From Antricoccus suffuscus (GTDB lineage: Bacteria > Actinomycetota > Actinomycetes > Mycobacteriales > Antricoccaceae): a stretch of 64,000 bases of DNA. Location of the stretch: assembly GCF_003003235.1 (NCBI RefSeq), contig NZ_PVUE01000008.1, forward strand, positions 124,001 to 188,000, in the 5' to 3' direction. Position numbers and translations under genes: made by a program. Shown piece after piece: positions 17,164 through 26,619 of this stretch (its first letter is position 1; each line of letters opens with the position of its first letter). Below the pieces are notes generated by a model that searched no databases, had not been told where the DNA came from, and saw nothing but the letters and a program-made list of their open reading frames with translations.

Positions 17164-18507
17164 ATGCAACTCATGCGCCTGCAACGCATCTCTTGCGCCG
17201 TTGTCGCTGCCCTGATCATGCTGGCCGGATCCGTAACGTTGGGCTCGCGGGCTGCTGCCGATCCTGCGACAGGATGCAAACAGTCACCGGACCCGAACGC
17301 CGCGATCACTGACCCGTCCTGGCCGCTTACCCAATATGACTTGCCGGACAAGGTGTGGCCGTTCACAACAGGAAACGGAATCACGGTCGCGGTCTTGGAT
17401 TCGGGCGTCGATCGGAGCTATCCGGAGCTCGCTAAGAACTTGCTGCCGGGCATGGACATGGTCACGGGCCAGCCGCAAGGCAATGTCGACTGCACGGGCC
17501 ACGGAACGGGTGTCGCCAGCGTTATCGCGGCACAACGAGGGGATGGTATCGGTACATACGGAATCGCGCCGGGCACCAAGATTCTGCCCGTGCGGACCTC
17601 AGAGACTCTCCAAGCCGACCAAAGCGGGGCGCCGGAGCCGTCCGGCGCGCGAGTCGCCGGTGGAATCAACTACGCGGTGAGCCAGGGCGCGCAGGTCATA
17701 TTGGTCTCGACTCCCACGCTTGAAAACTCGCCCGAGCTAGAAGCGTCGGTCGCGCAGGCGATCGGCGCTGGGGTCGTTGTTGTGTCGGCCGTGGGTGACC
17801 AGCATCCGGACAAGCTGCGGCCCAACGAAGCTACGCCACCGAAATTCACGCCGTACCCGGCCGCGTATGACGGTGTCATCGGTGTGGGTGCGGTCAATGC
17901 TGATGGAACCAGACTTAAGACGTCGCAGATCGGCAGCTACGTCGACGTAGTAGCGCCAGGAGCCGACGTCATCGCTGGCGGGATCATTGGCCAGAACAGC
18001 TATTCAGATACATCGGTAGCATCGGCATTCGTCGCGGGTACGGCGGCGCTCATGCTGGCAGAGCCGGGCAATCGATATGCGGCAATGAGCGGCGCAGAGA
18101 AATCGAAAGCGGTCGCCGACACGATCATCGGCACCGCAAGCCCGATGATCAGTAAGAACACGAATGCCGGCTACGGCGCCGGAATAGTCGATCCCTACCG
18201 CACTGTCACCGAAACCATGGCGCAGACTTCACCGCAGGCCCTGCCCGCACATGTCGGTCCGCCGTACAACGCCGCGGCTGTGGCCGCCGAAGCGCGCGCA
18301 CAGCGATCGGCAACGAACTCGGCAATCATCGGCTGGGCCAGTGTATTGGTAGTTGCTCTTGCCGGCATCGGCATCTTCGTGTGGAAACGCTCGCGTAGGA
18401 CCGGGTGGCGGTCAGGACGTGCCGACACGACCGAACTTACGCGTCCCGAGGCCGCGCCAGAGTTCGTCTCCGGCGAGGCATTGTTTGCGCCGCCGCCCGA
18501 ATTGTGA
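17164..18507 (+). CDS. mycP: Mycosin, type VII-associated subtilisin-like serine protease (MycP)
   Basis: A 447-residue S8 protease anchored outside the cytoplasmic membrane, part of the ESX machinery. It has a signal peptide (residues 1-32), an N-terminal extension, then the triad: D79 in VAVLDSG, H113 in GHGTG and S284 in SDTSVASAF, and a C-terminal membrane helix at 386-407 followed by a basic tail. Two positions are unusual. The residue before TS is Asp282 rather than Gly. The segment that should hold the oxyanion Asn reads SAVGD, with Asp at 212. The ATG at 17164 is chosen to give a normal signal peptide; a second ATG at 17173 is also possible. It converges with the esx-eccBD operon. Confidence 0.92.
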   Translation: MQLMRLQRISCAVVAALIMLAGSVTLGSRAAADPATGCKQSPDPNAAITDPSWPLTQYDLPDKVWPFTTGNGITVAVLDSGVDRSYPELAKNLLPGMDMVTGQPQGNVDCTGHGTGVASVIAAQRGDGIGTYGIAPGTKILPVRTSETLQADQSGAPEPSGARVAGGINYAVSQGAQVILVSTPTLENSPELEASVAQAIGAGVVVVSAVGDQHPDKLRPNEATPPKFTPYPAAYDGVIGVGAVNADGTRLKTSQIGSYVDVVAPGADVIAGGIIGQNSYSDTSVASAFVAGTAALMLAEPGNRYAAMSGAEKSKAVADTIIGTASPMISKNTNAGYGAGIVDPYRTVTETMAQTSPQALPAHVGPPYNAAAVAAEARAQRSATNSAIIGWASVLVVALAGIGIFVWKRSRRTGWRSGRADTTELTRPEAAPEFVSGEALFAPPPEL

Positions 18508-18524
18508 TCATCCAACGGCACAAA

Positions 18525-18566
18525 AATGCCGACGGCCCGCGCTCCGCCGCGCGGCCCGTCGGCATT
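18525..18566. terminator. Bidirectional terminator between mycP and the esx operon
   Basis: A long inverted repeat of 17-base arms (AATGCCGACGG... and its complement) with one mismatch and a short loop. An A-run lies on its left (18522-18526). It sits between the convergent ends of mycP and the WXG100 gene, where a shared terminator is expected. Confidence 0.8.
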
Positions 18567-18582
18567 CTGAAGTGACCGGCGG

Positions 18583-18888
18583 TCAGCCGCTTCCTACGGT
18601 GCCAATGTTCTTTTTCTCTGACCCGGACGACAGGCCCGCTGCCTCAGTGAGACCAGTCTTGAACTGCAGAAGCGCCTCTTTGATGTGGTCGCTCGCAGTC
18701 GTCCATTCCTTTTGGCGGATTGAGTAGGCTTCCTTGGCCTCAGAATCCCATCCCGCGGTCAACGTGTTGACCTCGGTGTTGACATCGCCGAGCGTGCTGT
18801 CGAGCGCGCCGATACCGGTGCCCACGCTTGCGGCCGCTGTGTGCTGATCGTCCCAGTTGACGTGATAAGTGCCATCACCGTTGAACAT
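18583..18888 (-). CDS. WXG100-family protein (EsxA-like)
   Basis: A 101-residue helical-hairpin protein of the WXG100 family. The turn reads AGWDS, so the Gly of WXG is replaced by Ser, and the second helix has the usual EWTTASDHIKEAL pattern. It is secreted as a partner with another Esx protein. It lies 41 bases downstream of the second Esx-like gene and is the last gene of the leftward eccD-eccB-esx-esx operon. The glycine/serine-rich C-terminal tail carries no YxxxD signal; the partner has it. Confidence 0.88.
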   Translation of the reverse strand: MFNGDGTYHVNWDDQHTAAASVGTGIGALDSTLGDVNTEVNTLTAGWDSEAKEAYSIRQKEWTTASDHIKEALLQFKTGLTEAAGLSSGSEKKNIGTVGSG

Positions 18889-18929
18889 TTTTCCTCCAAA
18901 GATTTAGAACGTGCGAGACCGACGTGTCG

Positions 18930-19265
18930 CTATTTCTTGACCAAGGCGTCGGTGATACCGGTGGCCTTCTGCTCGGCCTTCTTGATCGCGGCTTCCTGCT
19001 CCGCGTCCGACTTCTCGTACTCCTTGGCGGCAGTACCGACGTCGATGGCGATTCCGTGTAGCGCGTTGCTGAGGTTCTTAGTCTCGCGTTCGACGATCGT
19101 CTTCGTGATCTGGAACGCGCTCGCGAATGCGCCCTTCGAGGCATCGAGAATGCTCAGCTCGCCGATCATCTTGTTCATCGAAATGGTGATGGTTTGCGCC
19201 GCGTCGCCGGCCTTGGTCTCGAACGCCTTCATCTGTGGCGTTGTTGCCTTTGTGCCTGGTGCCAT
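18930..19265 (-). CDS. WXG100-like protein with YxxxD secretion signal (EsxB-like)
   Basis: A 111-residue all-helical protein whose C-terminal part contains YEKSD, the YxxxD type VII secretion signal, followed by a charged helix. There is no WXG in the middle turn (ILDASKGAFASAF), so sequence-motif searches alone could miss it. The ATG at 19265 follows AGAGGG; a longer upstream in-frame reading to 19334 is not needed. It sits directly before the EsxA-like gene and after eccB, the expected place for an Esx pair. The likely role is the signal-bearing half of a secreted heterodimer. Confidence 0.85.
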   Translation of the reverse strand: MAPGTKATTPQMKAFETKAGDAAQTITISMNKMIGELSILDASKGAFASAFQITKTIVERETKNLSNALHGIAIDVGTAAKEYEKSDAEQEAAIKKAEQKATGITDALVKK

Positions 19266-19469
19266 TGCGAATCCCTCTTTTCGTAAGTCGCAAGCCTCGG
19301 TGCGAGGCATGATTTGCTGCGTCAAGTCGGCCAAAGCGCTGGTCGAACCGACTAAACGTATCGAACCTCGCTGGATAATTCGAGGCGTTTCATCAGAAGT
19401 TCACCTCGGCCACGTAGTGGACGCGGTGCTGATCCGTCCCGTTCCGCAATCGTCGAAATTAACCGTCGC

Positions 19470-20897
19470 CTAGAGCGGCTGCCGCGCGGCGTCACTGTCC
19501 AACGATGGTCCAGATGGAATGCGCGCCACGAGCGATGCAGGCATCTGGACAGGCTTCACGTCTCCGTAACCTAATGCTTGGACGGCGGCGGTGTCCTTGA
19601 GAGCGTATTTCTTACCCTCGTCAGTGACGAGAAACTTCGGGCCGGTGTTCGCGGTGGGCGACAGCATCGATTCGACGATCGCCGCACTTCCGCCATTGAC
19701 GAGGACGCGGTCAGCGAGGACCGCGCCGTCTTGAGTGCGTCGAGGTGTCGCCGGCGCCAGTTCGGCCCCCTCGACCGTTGCTTGGACTGCGACCTCCGGC
19801 ACGCCTTTCTGGCTCTTGAATGACGCGCACATCGTCGAGCGTTCAGATGACACGTTTGCCATCGTCGGCGCGGTGGCCGGCGGGTCCGCCGGATCGTTCG
19901 CTGGCGGTTTCTGCCGTGGGGCACTATTGGCGTCGGCGGCGCTGAGCGCAAGGGCGACGGCGGGGCCGCCGGCATACACGGACTGGCTGAGGGTGGGATC
20001 CGCGAGTGTTATTTGCGCCTCCGCCGCGGTCAGTTGCCTGATCTTGTCGGCCAGTACGACGTAGTACTGCTTGCTGCTGCCGGTGTCGACGACCCGAACT
20101 TCGCCTATCTTCGCGCCGGCCAGCGCAGTTGAGGGCGCGCCGCGATTCGCGACCGGATATGGCTCGAGGTCCTTACCGGCAGGCAAAGCGCTCAGCCACG
20201 CCGTGCCGACGCGTACTTGCGGGGCATTACGGAGGCCAAGACCCTCGAGCACGGCGTCTTCTTGCTTGATCGGGTACTGATGCCCATCCACGACCAGGTG
20301 CAGCGTGTTGGTCTCGGTGTCGCGCACCAGCACGGCGTCAGATTGGATCGGCACGCCTGTGGACTTCTCGCGACCCACGACCAGAGCGGTGTTGGGGACC
20401 TCTTCGCCGCTCGTGGTCGCTGCAGGAAGCGAACACAGGGTCCACGGACCGGTCAACATGGATTCGGCTGCGGGCAGTGAGTCCGGCGCATTCGCGATGC
20501 CGATGCGTGCGGCCCGCGGGGTGCCGGCGAGTGAGTTCTGCGAGACGGATATGACGTCCTTTGTACTCACGAGGAGTGCGGCCGAGGCGAGGTTGGGGAC
20601 CGGGTGTAACTCCTTGACCCCTTGGTCGTTAGGGATGTAGACGTATCGGGTGCCCGTCTCTTCCTCGACGATGACCTTATTCGCGTCTTTCCAGGTCGTG
20701 TTTCCGCCAGGTTTGATGACTCCGATTACCCCTGCCGCGGCAAGGCTGAGGATCGCGATCATCACGCTCGCGAACGCGGCGCCGCCCATCCGCCGGAGCG
20801 GACTTTGAGGCGGATCGGTTTCGCGCAGCACAATTCCAGATACCAGTCGTTGCATCATGAACTGGTACGACTGGTAGAGATCGCGTCTGCTTGCCAT
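19470..20897 (-). CDS. eccB: Type VII secretion core protein EccB
   Basis: A 475-residue EccB, a core subunit of the ESX membrane complex. It has a short cytoplasmic N-terminus with the typical start (SRRDLYQSYQFMMQR), one membrane helix at about residues 40-61, and a large extracytoplasmic domain of repeated beta units. Two cysteines (in WTLCSLPA and STMCASF) may form the family's disulfide. It begins 3 bases after the stop of eccD, so the two genes are almost certainly one transcript. The esx pair follows after a 204-base gap that could hold an extra promoter. Confidence 0.95.
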   Translation of the reverse strand: MASRRDLYQSYQFMMQRLVSGIVLRETDPPQSPLRRMGGAAFASVMIAILSLAAAGVIGVIKPGGNTTWKDANKVIVEEETGTRYVYIPNDQGVKELHPVPNLASAALLVSTKDVISVSQNSLAGTPRAARIGIANAPDSLPAAESMLTGPWTLCSLPAATTSGEEVPNTALVVGREKSTGVPIQSDAVLVRDTETNTLHLVVDGHQYPIKQEDAVLEGLGLRNAPQVRVGTAWLSALPAGKDLEPYPVANRGAPSTALAGAKIGEVRVVDTGSSKQYYVVLADKIRQLTAAEAQITLADPTLSQSVYAGGPAVALALSAADANSAPRQKPPANDPADPPATAPTMANVSSERSTMCASFKSQKGVPEVAVQATVEGAELAPATPRRTQDGAVLADRVLVNGGSAAIVESMLSPTANTGPKFLVTDEGKKYALKDTAAVQALGYGDVKPVQMPASLVARIPSGPSLDSDAARQPL

Positions 20898-20900
20898 GGG

Positions 20901-22292
20901 TTAGCCGTACAGTCCGCGGAGATAACCGTAGAGACCGACAACGATGCACATCACTGGCACGATCGCGATGACGAGCAAAACGTCGAGGATGTCCGCTATG
21001 CGGCCGAAGTAGGGGGTCGGCTGTCGGCGTTGGAAGTAGATTCCGGCGGTCAGCACGAGTCCAGCGACGACGACCAGGATCGGCACCATCACCGAAATCC
21101 GGAACGTATCACTCGCGGCGAGCGAACCGAGGGCGACCGCTGTCATGCCGCCGAGCCCCGAGAACAGGAGCGGGATGCGATGCCGTGCGGCGGGAAACAG
21201 CCTCGCTCGTAACAGTGACGCGGACGCGACGACGAGCGTGAGGATGATGGCGCTCGTGAGCGCGCTCTTGACGAGCGCGAACTGCGCGACGACGAGCACT
21301 ACGCTGCTTCCCAGCAGCAAGCCAGTGAGAATCTCGTCGGAGCGGCGTACGGTCGCGTGCACCCGATCGAGCGGGACCTGCGGCGGATCGGCGAGGAGGT
21401 CCTCGGTGCTCGTGGGGAGAGCCGGCACGGGCAGCTTCCCTAGCCGAATCGCGAGTATCGGGTAGATCGGGGTGAACGCGATCACCACCGTCACGATGAT
21501 CGCGGCCGAGTCAAACGGGCCGATATACGAGGCGCGAGTAAGGACTGAGGCAATAATTCCCATCAACCCGATGAGCATTCCAGCTACGAAGAACTGCGTC
21601 TGGTTCGCGACGCCAACGTATGCCAGAAACGACAGCAGAAGGAGACTGGCAGACGCGACGAGGTACTCCGAGGACCCGAGTGCGTTGAAGGGGTTCTCAC
21701 CGCCGAGGATCACCAGCCCGCCGCCAAATGCGTAGAGCATCGCAACCACGCCGATCGGCGTACCGGCGGCGGCATCGCTCATCGCGCGAGAGAGTACGAC
21801 CGCTGCGACAAGGAGTACTACGGCAAGCACCAGCGCGACCGCGCCCGGCATCGTCCAGGACGGACCGCTCAGCATGATGAGTAGCAGTCCCACGAGCAGG
21901 GTGAGGCATGTGACGGCGATACCGGCCAACCGGGTGGCGGCGCCGGACCATGCACGACTTTGTTTGCGGGCGCCGGTCGCGATGGCGTCGACGACATCGT
22001 CGTAATCCATCTCGGGCCACTCGGCCTGCTTCGCAACGAGGTGCAGAATCTCGCCGTCGCGCACGTCTTGTACGCCGAGCGAACGACTCGGATCGACCAG
22101 GGCGCCGTCGGCGCGCCTGAGCACCCAGCCGCCATGAGCCTGACCGTCATCGGCCATGCCTTCGCCAGCATGCCGCAACAATCCGGGCAGAAGCTCGGCG
22201 ACGACAATTGATTCGGGTAGAGCGACGTCGACTCGACGTCGCGGTGAAGCCACCGTCACTCGCGCGAGTCCGCTTCCGGCAATTCTGCTCAC
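20901..22292 (-). CDS. eccD: Type VII secretion integral membrane protein EccD
   Basis: A 463-residue EccD with a ubiquitin-like (YukD-type) N-terminal domain of about 85 residues, a charged linker (EMDYDDVVDAIATGARKQ), and then about eleven membrane helices to the C-terminus. EccD forms the membrane-embedded vestibule of the ESX complex. The start is GTG at 22292, which puts the ubiquitin-like strand (ARVTVASPRRRVDVALP) at the N-terminus. It is the first gene of the leftward eccD-eccB-esx-esx unit and diverges from eccC across a gap of about 126 bases. Confidence 0.94.
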   Translation of the reverse strand: MSRIAGSGLARVTVASPRRRVDVALPESIVVAELLPGLLRHAGEGMADDGQAHGGWVLRRADGALVDPSRSLGVQDVRDGEILHLVAKQAEWPEMDYDDVVDAIATGARKQSRAWSGAATRLAGIAVTCLTLLVGLLLIMLSGPSWTMPGAVALVLAVVLLVAAVVLSRAMSDAAAGTPIGVVAMLYAFGGGLVILGGENPFNALGSSEYLVASASLLLLSFLAYVGVANQTQFFVAGMLIGLMGIIASVLTRASYIGPFDSAAIIVTVVIAFTPIYPILAIRLGKLPVPALPTSTEDLLADPPQVPLDRVHATVRRSDEILTGLLLGSSVVLVVAQFALVKSALTSAIILTLVVASASLLRARLFPAARHRIPLLFSGLGGMTAVALGSLAASDTFRISVMVPILVVVAGLVLTAGIYFQRRQPTPYFGRIADILDVLLVIAIVPVMCIVVGLYGYLRGLYG

Positions 22293-22418
22293 GTGGTTAA
22301 GTCCTGTGTTTTTTCCGGTGTGCTTACGCCGGTCCGTTAGCTGATTCCGTTGGCTACGATAGTGGCTCCATCAGCAGTACCTGACGCATGGGCACCGCAA
22401 CCTGGGAGATTTGTACTT
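22293..22418. promoter_or_regulatory. Divergent promoter region between eccD and eccC
   Basis: This short gap separates two core operons of the secretion locus that run in opposite directions, so both promoters should lie here. I can see a T-run (GTTTTTT) and CCGG half-sites, but no clear -35/-10 pair or operator. Confidence 0.4.
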
Positions 22419-25400
22419 TTGAGCACGGTCATTGTTCGTCGCCAGCCACGCCGCGATGCTCCAGAGATTCCTTCCGGCGAGGTGGTCATCGATCCACCTC
22501 CGGAGATCCCCAGCGCGGCAGGCAAAGGCTGGACTCAAATGCTCATGGTGTTGCCGATGTTGGCAGGCGCCGGTGCGATGGCATTGATGTTCAGCAGCCG
22601 CAGCAGCGGCCCACTCGGCTACGTAATGGGCGGCATGTTCGGCGTCTCGGCTCTAGGCATGGTCGCGATGGGATTCATGAACAACTCCGGCGGTCCAAGC
22701 AAGAAGGAGATGATCGCTAACCGTCGCGCATACATGCGGCATCTGTCGCTGCACCGAAGGAAAGTCCGCAGCACGGCCGAGCAGCAGCGAATCGCGATGT
22801 TTTACCGGCACCCTGATCCCGACGCGCTGTGGGTGACGGCGGCGAGTCATCGGCTCTGGGAGCGACGGCAAGTCGATGCGGACTTCGGCGTCGTCCGTAT
22901 TGGAATCGGGCCACAGTCGCTAGCTACGCCCTTGATTACGCCGCAGACGAAGCCACTGGACGAGCTGGAGCCGTTGTGCGCCTCGGCCCTGCGGCGGTTC
23001 GTGCGTACGTATTCGACGGTGCAGGACCTGCCCATCGCGATGGCGATCAACGGCTTTAGCCGCGTCTACCTGACAGGAGAGGACGAGCGTAAACGCGCCC
23101 TGGTCCGCGCGCTGATCGCGCAGCTCACCGTTCATCATTCGCCGGACGACATCATGGTCGCGATATGCGCGGGACACGATGAGCGCCCGCACTGGGAGTG
23201 GGCGAAGTGGTTGCCTCATGGGCTGCATCCCGATCGAATTGATGCGCTCGGCAATATGCGGCTGATCGCGCCTAGCATTCCCGCGCTCGAGGCGATGCTC
23301 GACGACATGCTTGCGGCGCGACCCCGGTTTAATCCCAACGGTCCGGCGACCGAGATCGCTGGACAGCATCTCGTCGTCGTCATCGACAACGGCGAGACTG
23401 ATGGGTCGAGTCATCTGACGGTCGATAGCGGCGTCGAGGGTGTGACGATCATCGACTTGGGCAATCCACCGCCGAGGTTGCTCGACAACGCGACGCTCTC
23501 GCTCGACATTGCCGCTGACGGCAAGATGCGCAGCATCACGAAAGATGCCGAGACCAACATCGGCCGTGCGGACGGCTTGAGCGGACCTGCCGTCGAGGCT
23601 CTCGCCCGTCAGTTGGCGCCGCTACGGGTTTCGGTAGGTGCGACTGGCGAACAGGCGATGAGTACGGCGCTGGACCTGGCCGATCTGTTGGAGATGGGCG
23701 ATCCGTTCGAGTTCGCCGTCAAAGACCATTGGAAGCCGCGGGCCAATCGCAACATGCTCCGGGTCCCGATCGGCATCGGACCGGAGGGCCAGCCGGTCGA
23801 ACTGGACATCAAGGAGTCCGCGCAAGACGGGATGGGCCCTCACGGTCTGCTGATTGGAGCGACCGGATCTGGCAAGTCCGAGCTGCTGCGCACGCTCGTG
23901 CTGGCGTTGGCCACCACACACAACTCCGAGACCTTGAACTTCGTGCTGGTCGACTTCAAGGGCGGTGCGACGTTCACCAAGCTCGACCGATTGCCGCATA
24001 CAAGCGCCGTGATCACCAACCTCGCTGACGAACTGCCGCTCGTCGACCGGATGACGGACGCGATCAATGGAGAACTGCTACGCCGCCAAGAGCTGTTGCG
24101 CAGTGCTGGCAACTATTCCTCGCTGCGCGACTACGAGAAGGCGCGGATGGCCGGTGCGCCCATTGCTCCGATGCCGAGTCTGCTGATCATCTGTGATGAG
24201 TTCAGTGAGCTGTTGTCAGCCAAGCCGGACTTCATCGACATGTTCGTGCAAATCGGTCGAGTCGGCCGCTCGCTCGGCGTACATCTTCTGTTGGCGTCGC
24301 AACGACTGGAAGAGGGGCGGCTGCGTGGCCTCGACACCCACTTGTCGTTCCGCATCAGTCTGCGCACGAACTCGGCTATGGAGAGCCGTGTCGTCCTCGG
24401 GTCGCCCGATGCCTTCGAGTTGCCGCGAGCGCCGGGCCACGGCTACATGAAGTACGGCACCGACCCACTCACGCGGTTCCGGGCGGCGTACGTGTCTGGG
24501 GTTTACCGGCGGGCGACCGGTTCGGCTATCGCCACGTCGGATGGCTCCGGCCCCACTGTGATGACGTACGACACGCAGTACCTCGCCCCGGCGATCGACG
24601 AGGACGAGGTTAAGGAGGAGCCGGTTGTCGATCCCGACGAATCGGTCGGCGAGAGCCTGCTCGACGTACTTGTCGAGCGCGTTGAGGGCCAGGGGCCGCC
24701 AGCGCACCGAGTGTGGCTACCCCCGTTGGCCGAACCGCCCACGCTCGATCAGTTGCTTCCGTCGCTCGTGCGCGACGAACTGCGCGGAATCACCGTGTCA
24801 AACCCCGATCTGCAAGGGGCGCTGCAAGCACACATCGGCCTGATCGACCGACCGCTCGAGCAACGCCGCGAAACCATGCGGATCGATCTGGCGGGCGGAA
24901 ACGGCCACGTCGCTGTCGTCGGGGGCCCGCAGAGCGGAAAGAGTACGGCGCTGCGCACGATAATGTGCAGCCTCGCATTGACTCACACGCCTCGAGAAGC
25001 GCAGTTCTACTGCCTCGACTTCGGCGGTGGCTCGCTCGGCTCGCTGCGTGGACTGCCGCACGTCGGCGCCGTGTCGTCGCGTAACGAGATCGCGCAGATA
25101 CGCCGGACCGTTGCCGAGCTGCATGCGCTGCTCAACCAGCGGGAGACTCGGTTCGGCCAACACGGAATCGATGGAATGGGTAGCTATCGACGCCGGATGC
25201 GGGCCGGTGACTTCACCGAGGATGCCTTCGGCGACGTGTTCTTGTTCGTTGACGGCTGGCTTACGGTGCGCAACGACTTCGAGGACCTTGAAGCGCGGAT
25301 CACCGACCTGGCGACCCGTGGATTGGCATTCGGAATCCACGTGGTCATCGCCGCCTCGCGGTGGATGGACTTGAGACCGGCGATCCGCGATCTTATCGGC

Positions 25401-26390
25401 ACCCGCATCGAGCTGCGCCTCGGCGATCCGAGCGACTCGGTGCTCGACCGGCGCGCCGCGATGAATGTCCCCCAAGAGGCACCCGGACGCGGCATCACGG
25501 ACGACAAGATGCACATGCTGATTGGCCTTCCGCGCGTGGACGGGGTGCAGAACGTCGAGGATCTGAGCGATGGCGTGGGCGTGCTGGTCGACGACATTCG
25601 TGGCGCGTGGCAGGGGCCTGCCGCGCCTCGTGTGCGGTTGCTTCCGGACATGGTGCGCTACCAGGATGTCCCGCCCGATCGCAATCGCGGAATCGCCCTC
25701 GGGATTTCCGAGGACGATCTTGGCCCGGTATATGCAGACCTCATGAGTGAGTCGCACTTCGTCGTGTTCGGTGACGCCGAGGTCGGCAAAAGCGCGCTGT
25801 TGCGGGCCATCGGCCAGCGCATCGTCGATACCTATACGCCGGACGAAGCGCGGATCATCATCGTCGACTACCGACGTAGCCTTCTCGGCGCGCTCACGAC
25901 CGAGCACGTTATCGGGTATGGGACCTCCGCGCCGACTTCTGCGGACATCATCGACGAGGTGTGCGGTGTCATGCGTGACCGGCTGCCGGGGCCAGACGTA
26001 ACCCCCGAGCAGTTGCGCAACCGAAGCTGGTGGAGCGGTCCGGAACTGTATTTCCTCATCGACGACTACGACCTCGTCGCGGCCGCCAACCCCAACCCGG
26101 TCTCGTCCTTGGTCGAGTTTCTGTCGCAGGCGCGCGATGTCGGCCTGCATCTGATTCTCACGCGGCGCAGCGGCGGCGCCGGCCGGGCACTCTACGAGCA
26201 GACCCTCATGCGTCTGCGTGAACTAGCGGTCCCGGGCATCGTGATGTCCGGTGACCGTGACGAAGGCGCCCTAATCGGCAATGTGCGTCCGCAGGCGCTA
26301 CCCGTGGGCCGTGGGTATCTGGTCACTCGCAAGGAGGGGACCAGGCTCATTCAGCTTGCCTACCTACCGCAGGAGTTTGAGGAGTCGTGA
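22419..26390 (+). CDS. eccC: Type VII secretion FtsK/SpoIIIE-type ATPase EccC (fused EccCa-EccCb)
   Basis: The motor ATPase of the ESX system, about 1323 residues. Two membrane helices lie near residues 40-90. Three FtsK/SpoIIIE-like ATPase modules follow, with P-loops GATGSGKS (about 482), GGPQSGKS (about 834) and GDAEVGKS (about 1118), and acidic partner motifs IICDEFSEL, FVDGWL and FLIDDYD. The protein is a single chain, not split into EccCa and EccCb. The TTG at 22419 is chosen because the sequence from there (STVIVRRQPRR) matches the family start and a GGGAG site lies 10 bases before it. A TTG at 22350 would add 23 residues. Confidence 0.94.
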   Translation: MSTVIVRRQPRRDAPEIPSGEVVIDPPPEIPSAAGKGWTQMLMVLPMLAGAGAMALMFSSRSSGPLGYVMGGMFGVSALGMVAMGFMNNSGGPSKKEMIANRRAYMRHLSLHRRKVRSTAEQQRIAMFYRHPDPDALWVTAASHRLWERRQVDADFGVVRIGIGPQSLATPLITPQTKPLDELEPLCASALRRFVRTYSTVQDLPIAMAINGFSRVYLTGEDERKRALVRALIAQLTVHHSPDDIMVAICAGHDERPHWEWAKWLPHGLHPDRIDALGNMRLIAPSIPALEAMLDDMLAARPRFNPNGPATEIAGQHLVVVIDNGETDGSSHLTVDSGVEGVTIIDLGNPPPRLLDNATLSLDIAADGKMRSITKDAETNIGRADGLSGPAVEALARQLAPLRVSVGATGEQAMSTALDLADLLEMGDPFEFAVKDHWKPRANRNMLRVPIGIGPEGQPVELDIKESAQDGMGPHGLLIGATGSGKSELLRTLVLALATTHNSETLNFVLVDFKGGATFTKLDRLPHTSAVITNLADELPLVDRMTDAINGELLRRQELLRSAGNYSSLRDYEKARMAGAPIAPMPSLLIICDEFSELLSAKPDFIDMFVQIGRVGRSLGVHLLLASQRLEEGRLRGLDTHLSFRISLRTNSAMESRVVLGSPDAFELPRAPGHGYMKYGTDPLTRFRAAYVSGVYRRATGSAIATSDGSGPTVMTYDTQYLAPAIDEDEVKEEPVVDPDESVGESLLDVLVERVEGQGPPAHRVWLPPLAEPPTLDQLLPSLVRDELRGITVSNPDLQGALQAHIGLIDRPLEQRRETMRIDLAGGNGHVAVVGGPQSGKSTALRTIMCSLALTHTPREAQFYCLDFGGGSLGSLRGLPHVGAVSSRNEIAQIRRTVAELHALLNQRETRFGQHGIDGMGSYRRRMRAGDFTEDAFGDVFLFVDGWLTVRNDFEDLEARITDLATRGLAFGIHVVIAASRWMDLRPAIRDLIGTRIELRLGDPSDSVLDRRAAMNVPQEAPGRGITDDKMHMLIGLPRVDGVQNVEDLSDGVGVLVDDIRGAWQGPAAPRVRLLPDMVRYQDVPPDRNRGIALGISEDDLGPVYADLMSESHFVVFGDAEVGKSALLRAIGQRIVDTYTPDEARIIIVDYRRSLLGALTTEHVIGYGTSAPTSADIIDEVCGVMRDRLPGPDVTPEQLRNRSWWSGPELYFLIDDYDLVAAANPNPVSSLVEFLSQARDVGLHLILTRRSGGAGRALYEQTLMRLRELAVPGIVMSGDRDEGALIGNVRPQALPVGRGYLVTRKEGTRLIQLAYLPQEFEES

Positions 26391-26395
26391 GCGCC

Positions 26396-26410
26396 TTCGC
26401 GAGCCGCGAA
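26396..26410 (+). terminator. Weak hairpin after eccC
   Basis: A perfect 6-base inverted repeat (TTCGCG-AGC-CGCGAA) lies 6 bases after the eccC stop and is followed by TTT. It may cause partial termination before the downstream secreted-protein genes. The stem is short. Confidence 0.3.
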
Positions 26411-26619
26411 TTTAGCGCATGACCAGCAAGTGACGTGATCGTAAATTCTGCTGTTTCGGTCGACGTGATCGGCCAGATCATGGCAGGCTTGAATGTGGCA
26501 AAGACGTGGCAGTTCAAATAATTTGCGACGAGCGGGAACGTGCGCTGGGCTACGGGCCGTCGTAATCCGGTGCCACGTCAGTGACATACACGCTAGCTGT
26601 TTGAGGAGAGTTGCAGACC

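Noticed and set aside
24798-26150. 450-codon antisense frame within eccC
   Set aside because: It is a GC-rich shadow of eccC with no motif, ribosome site or conserved domain. The same holds for the 417-codon antisense frame at 41858-43111.
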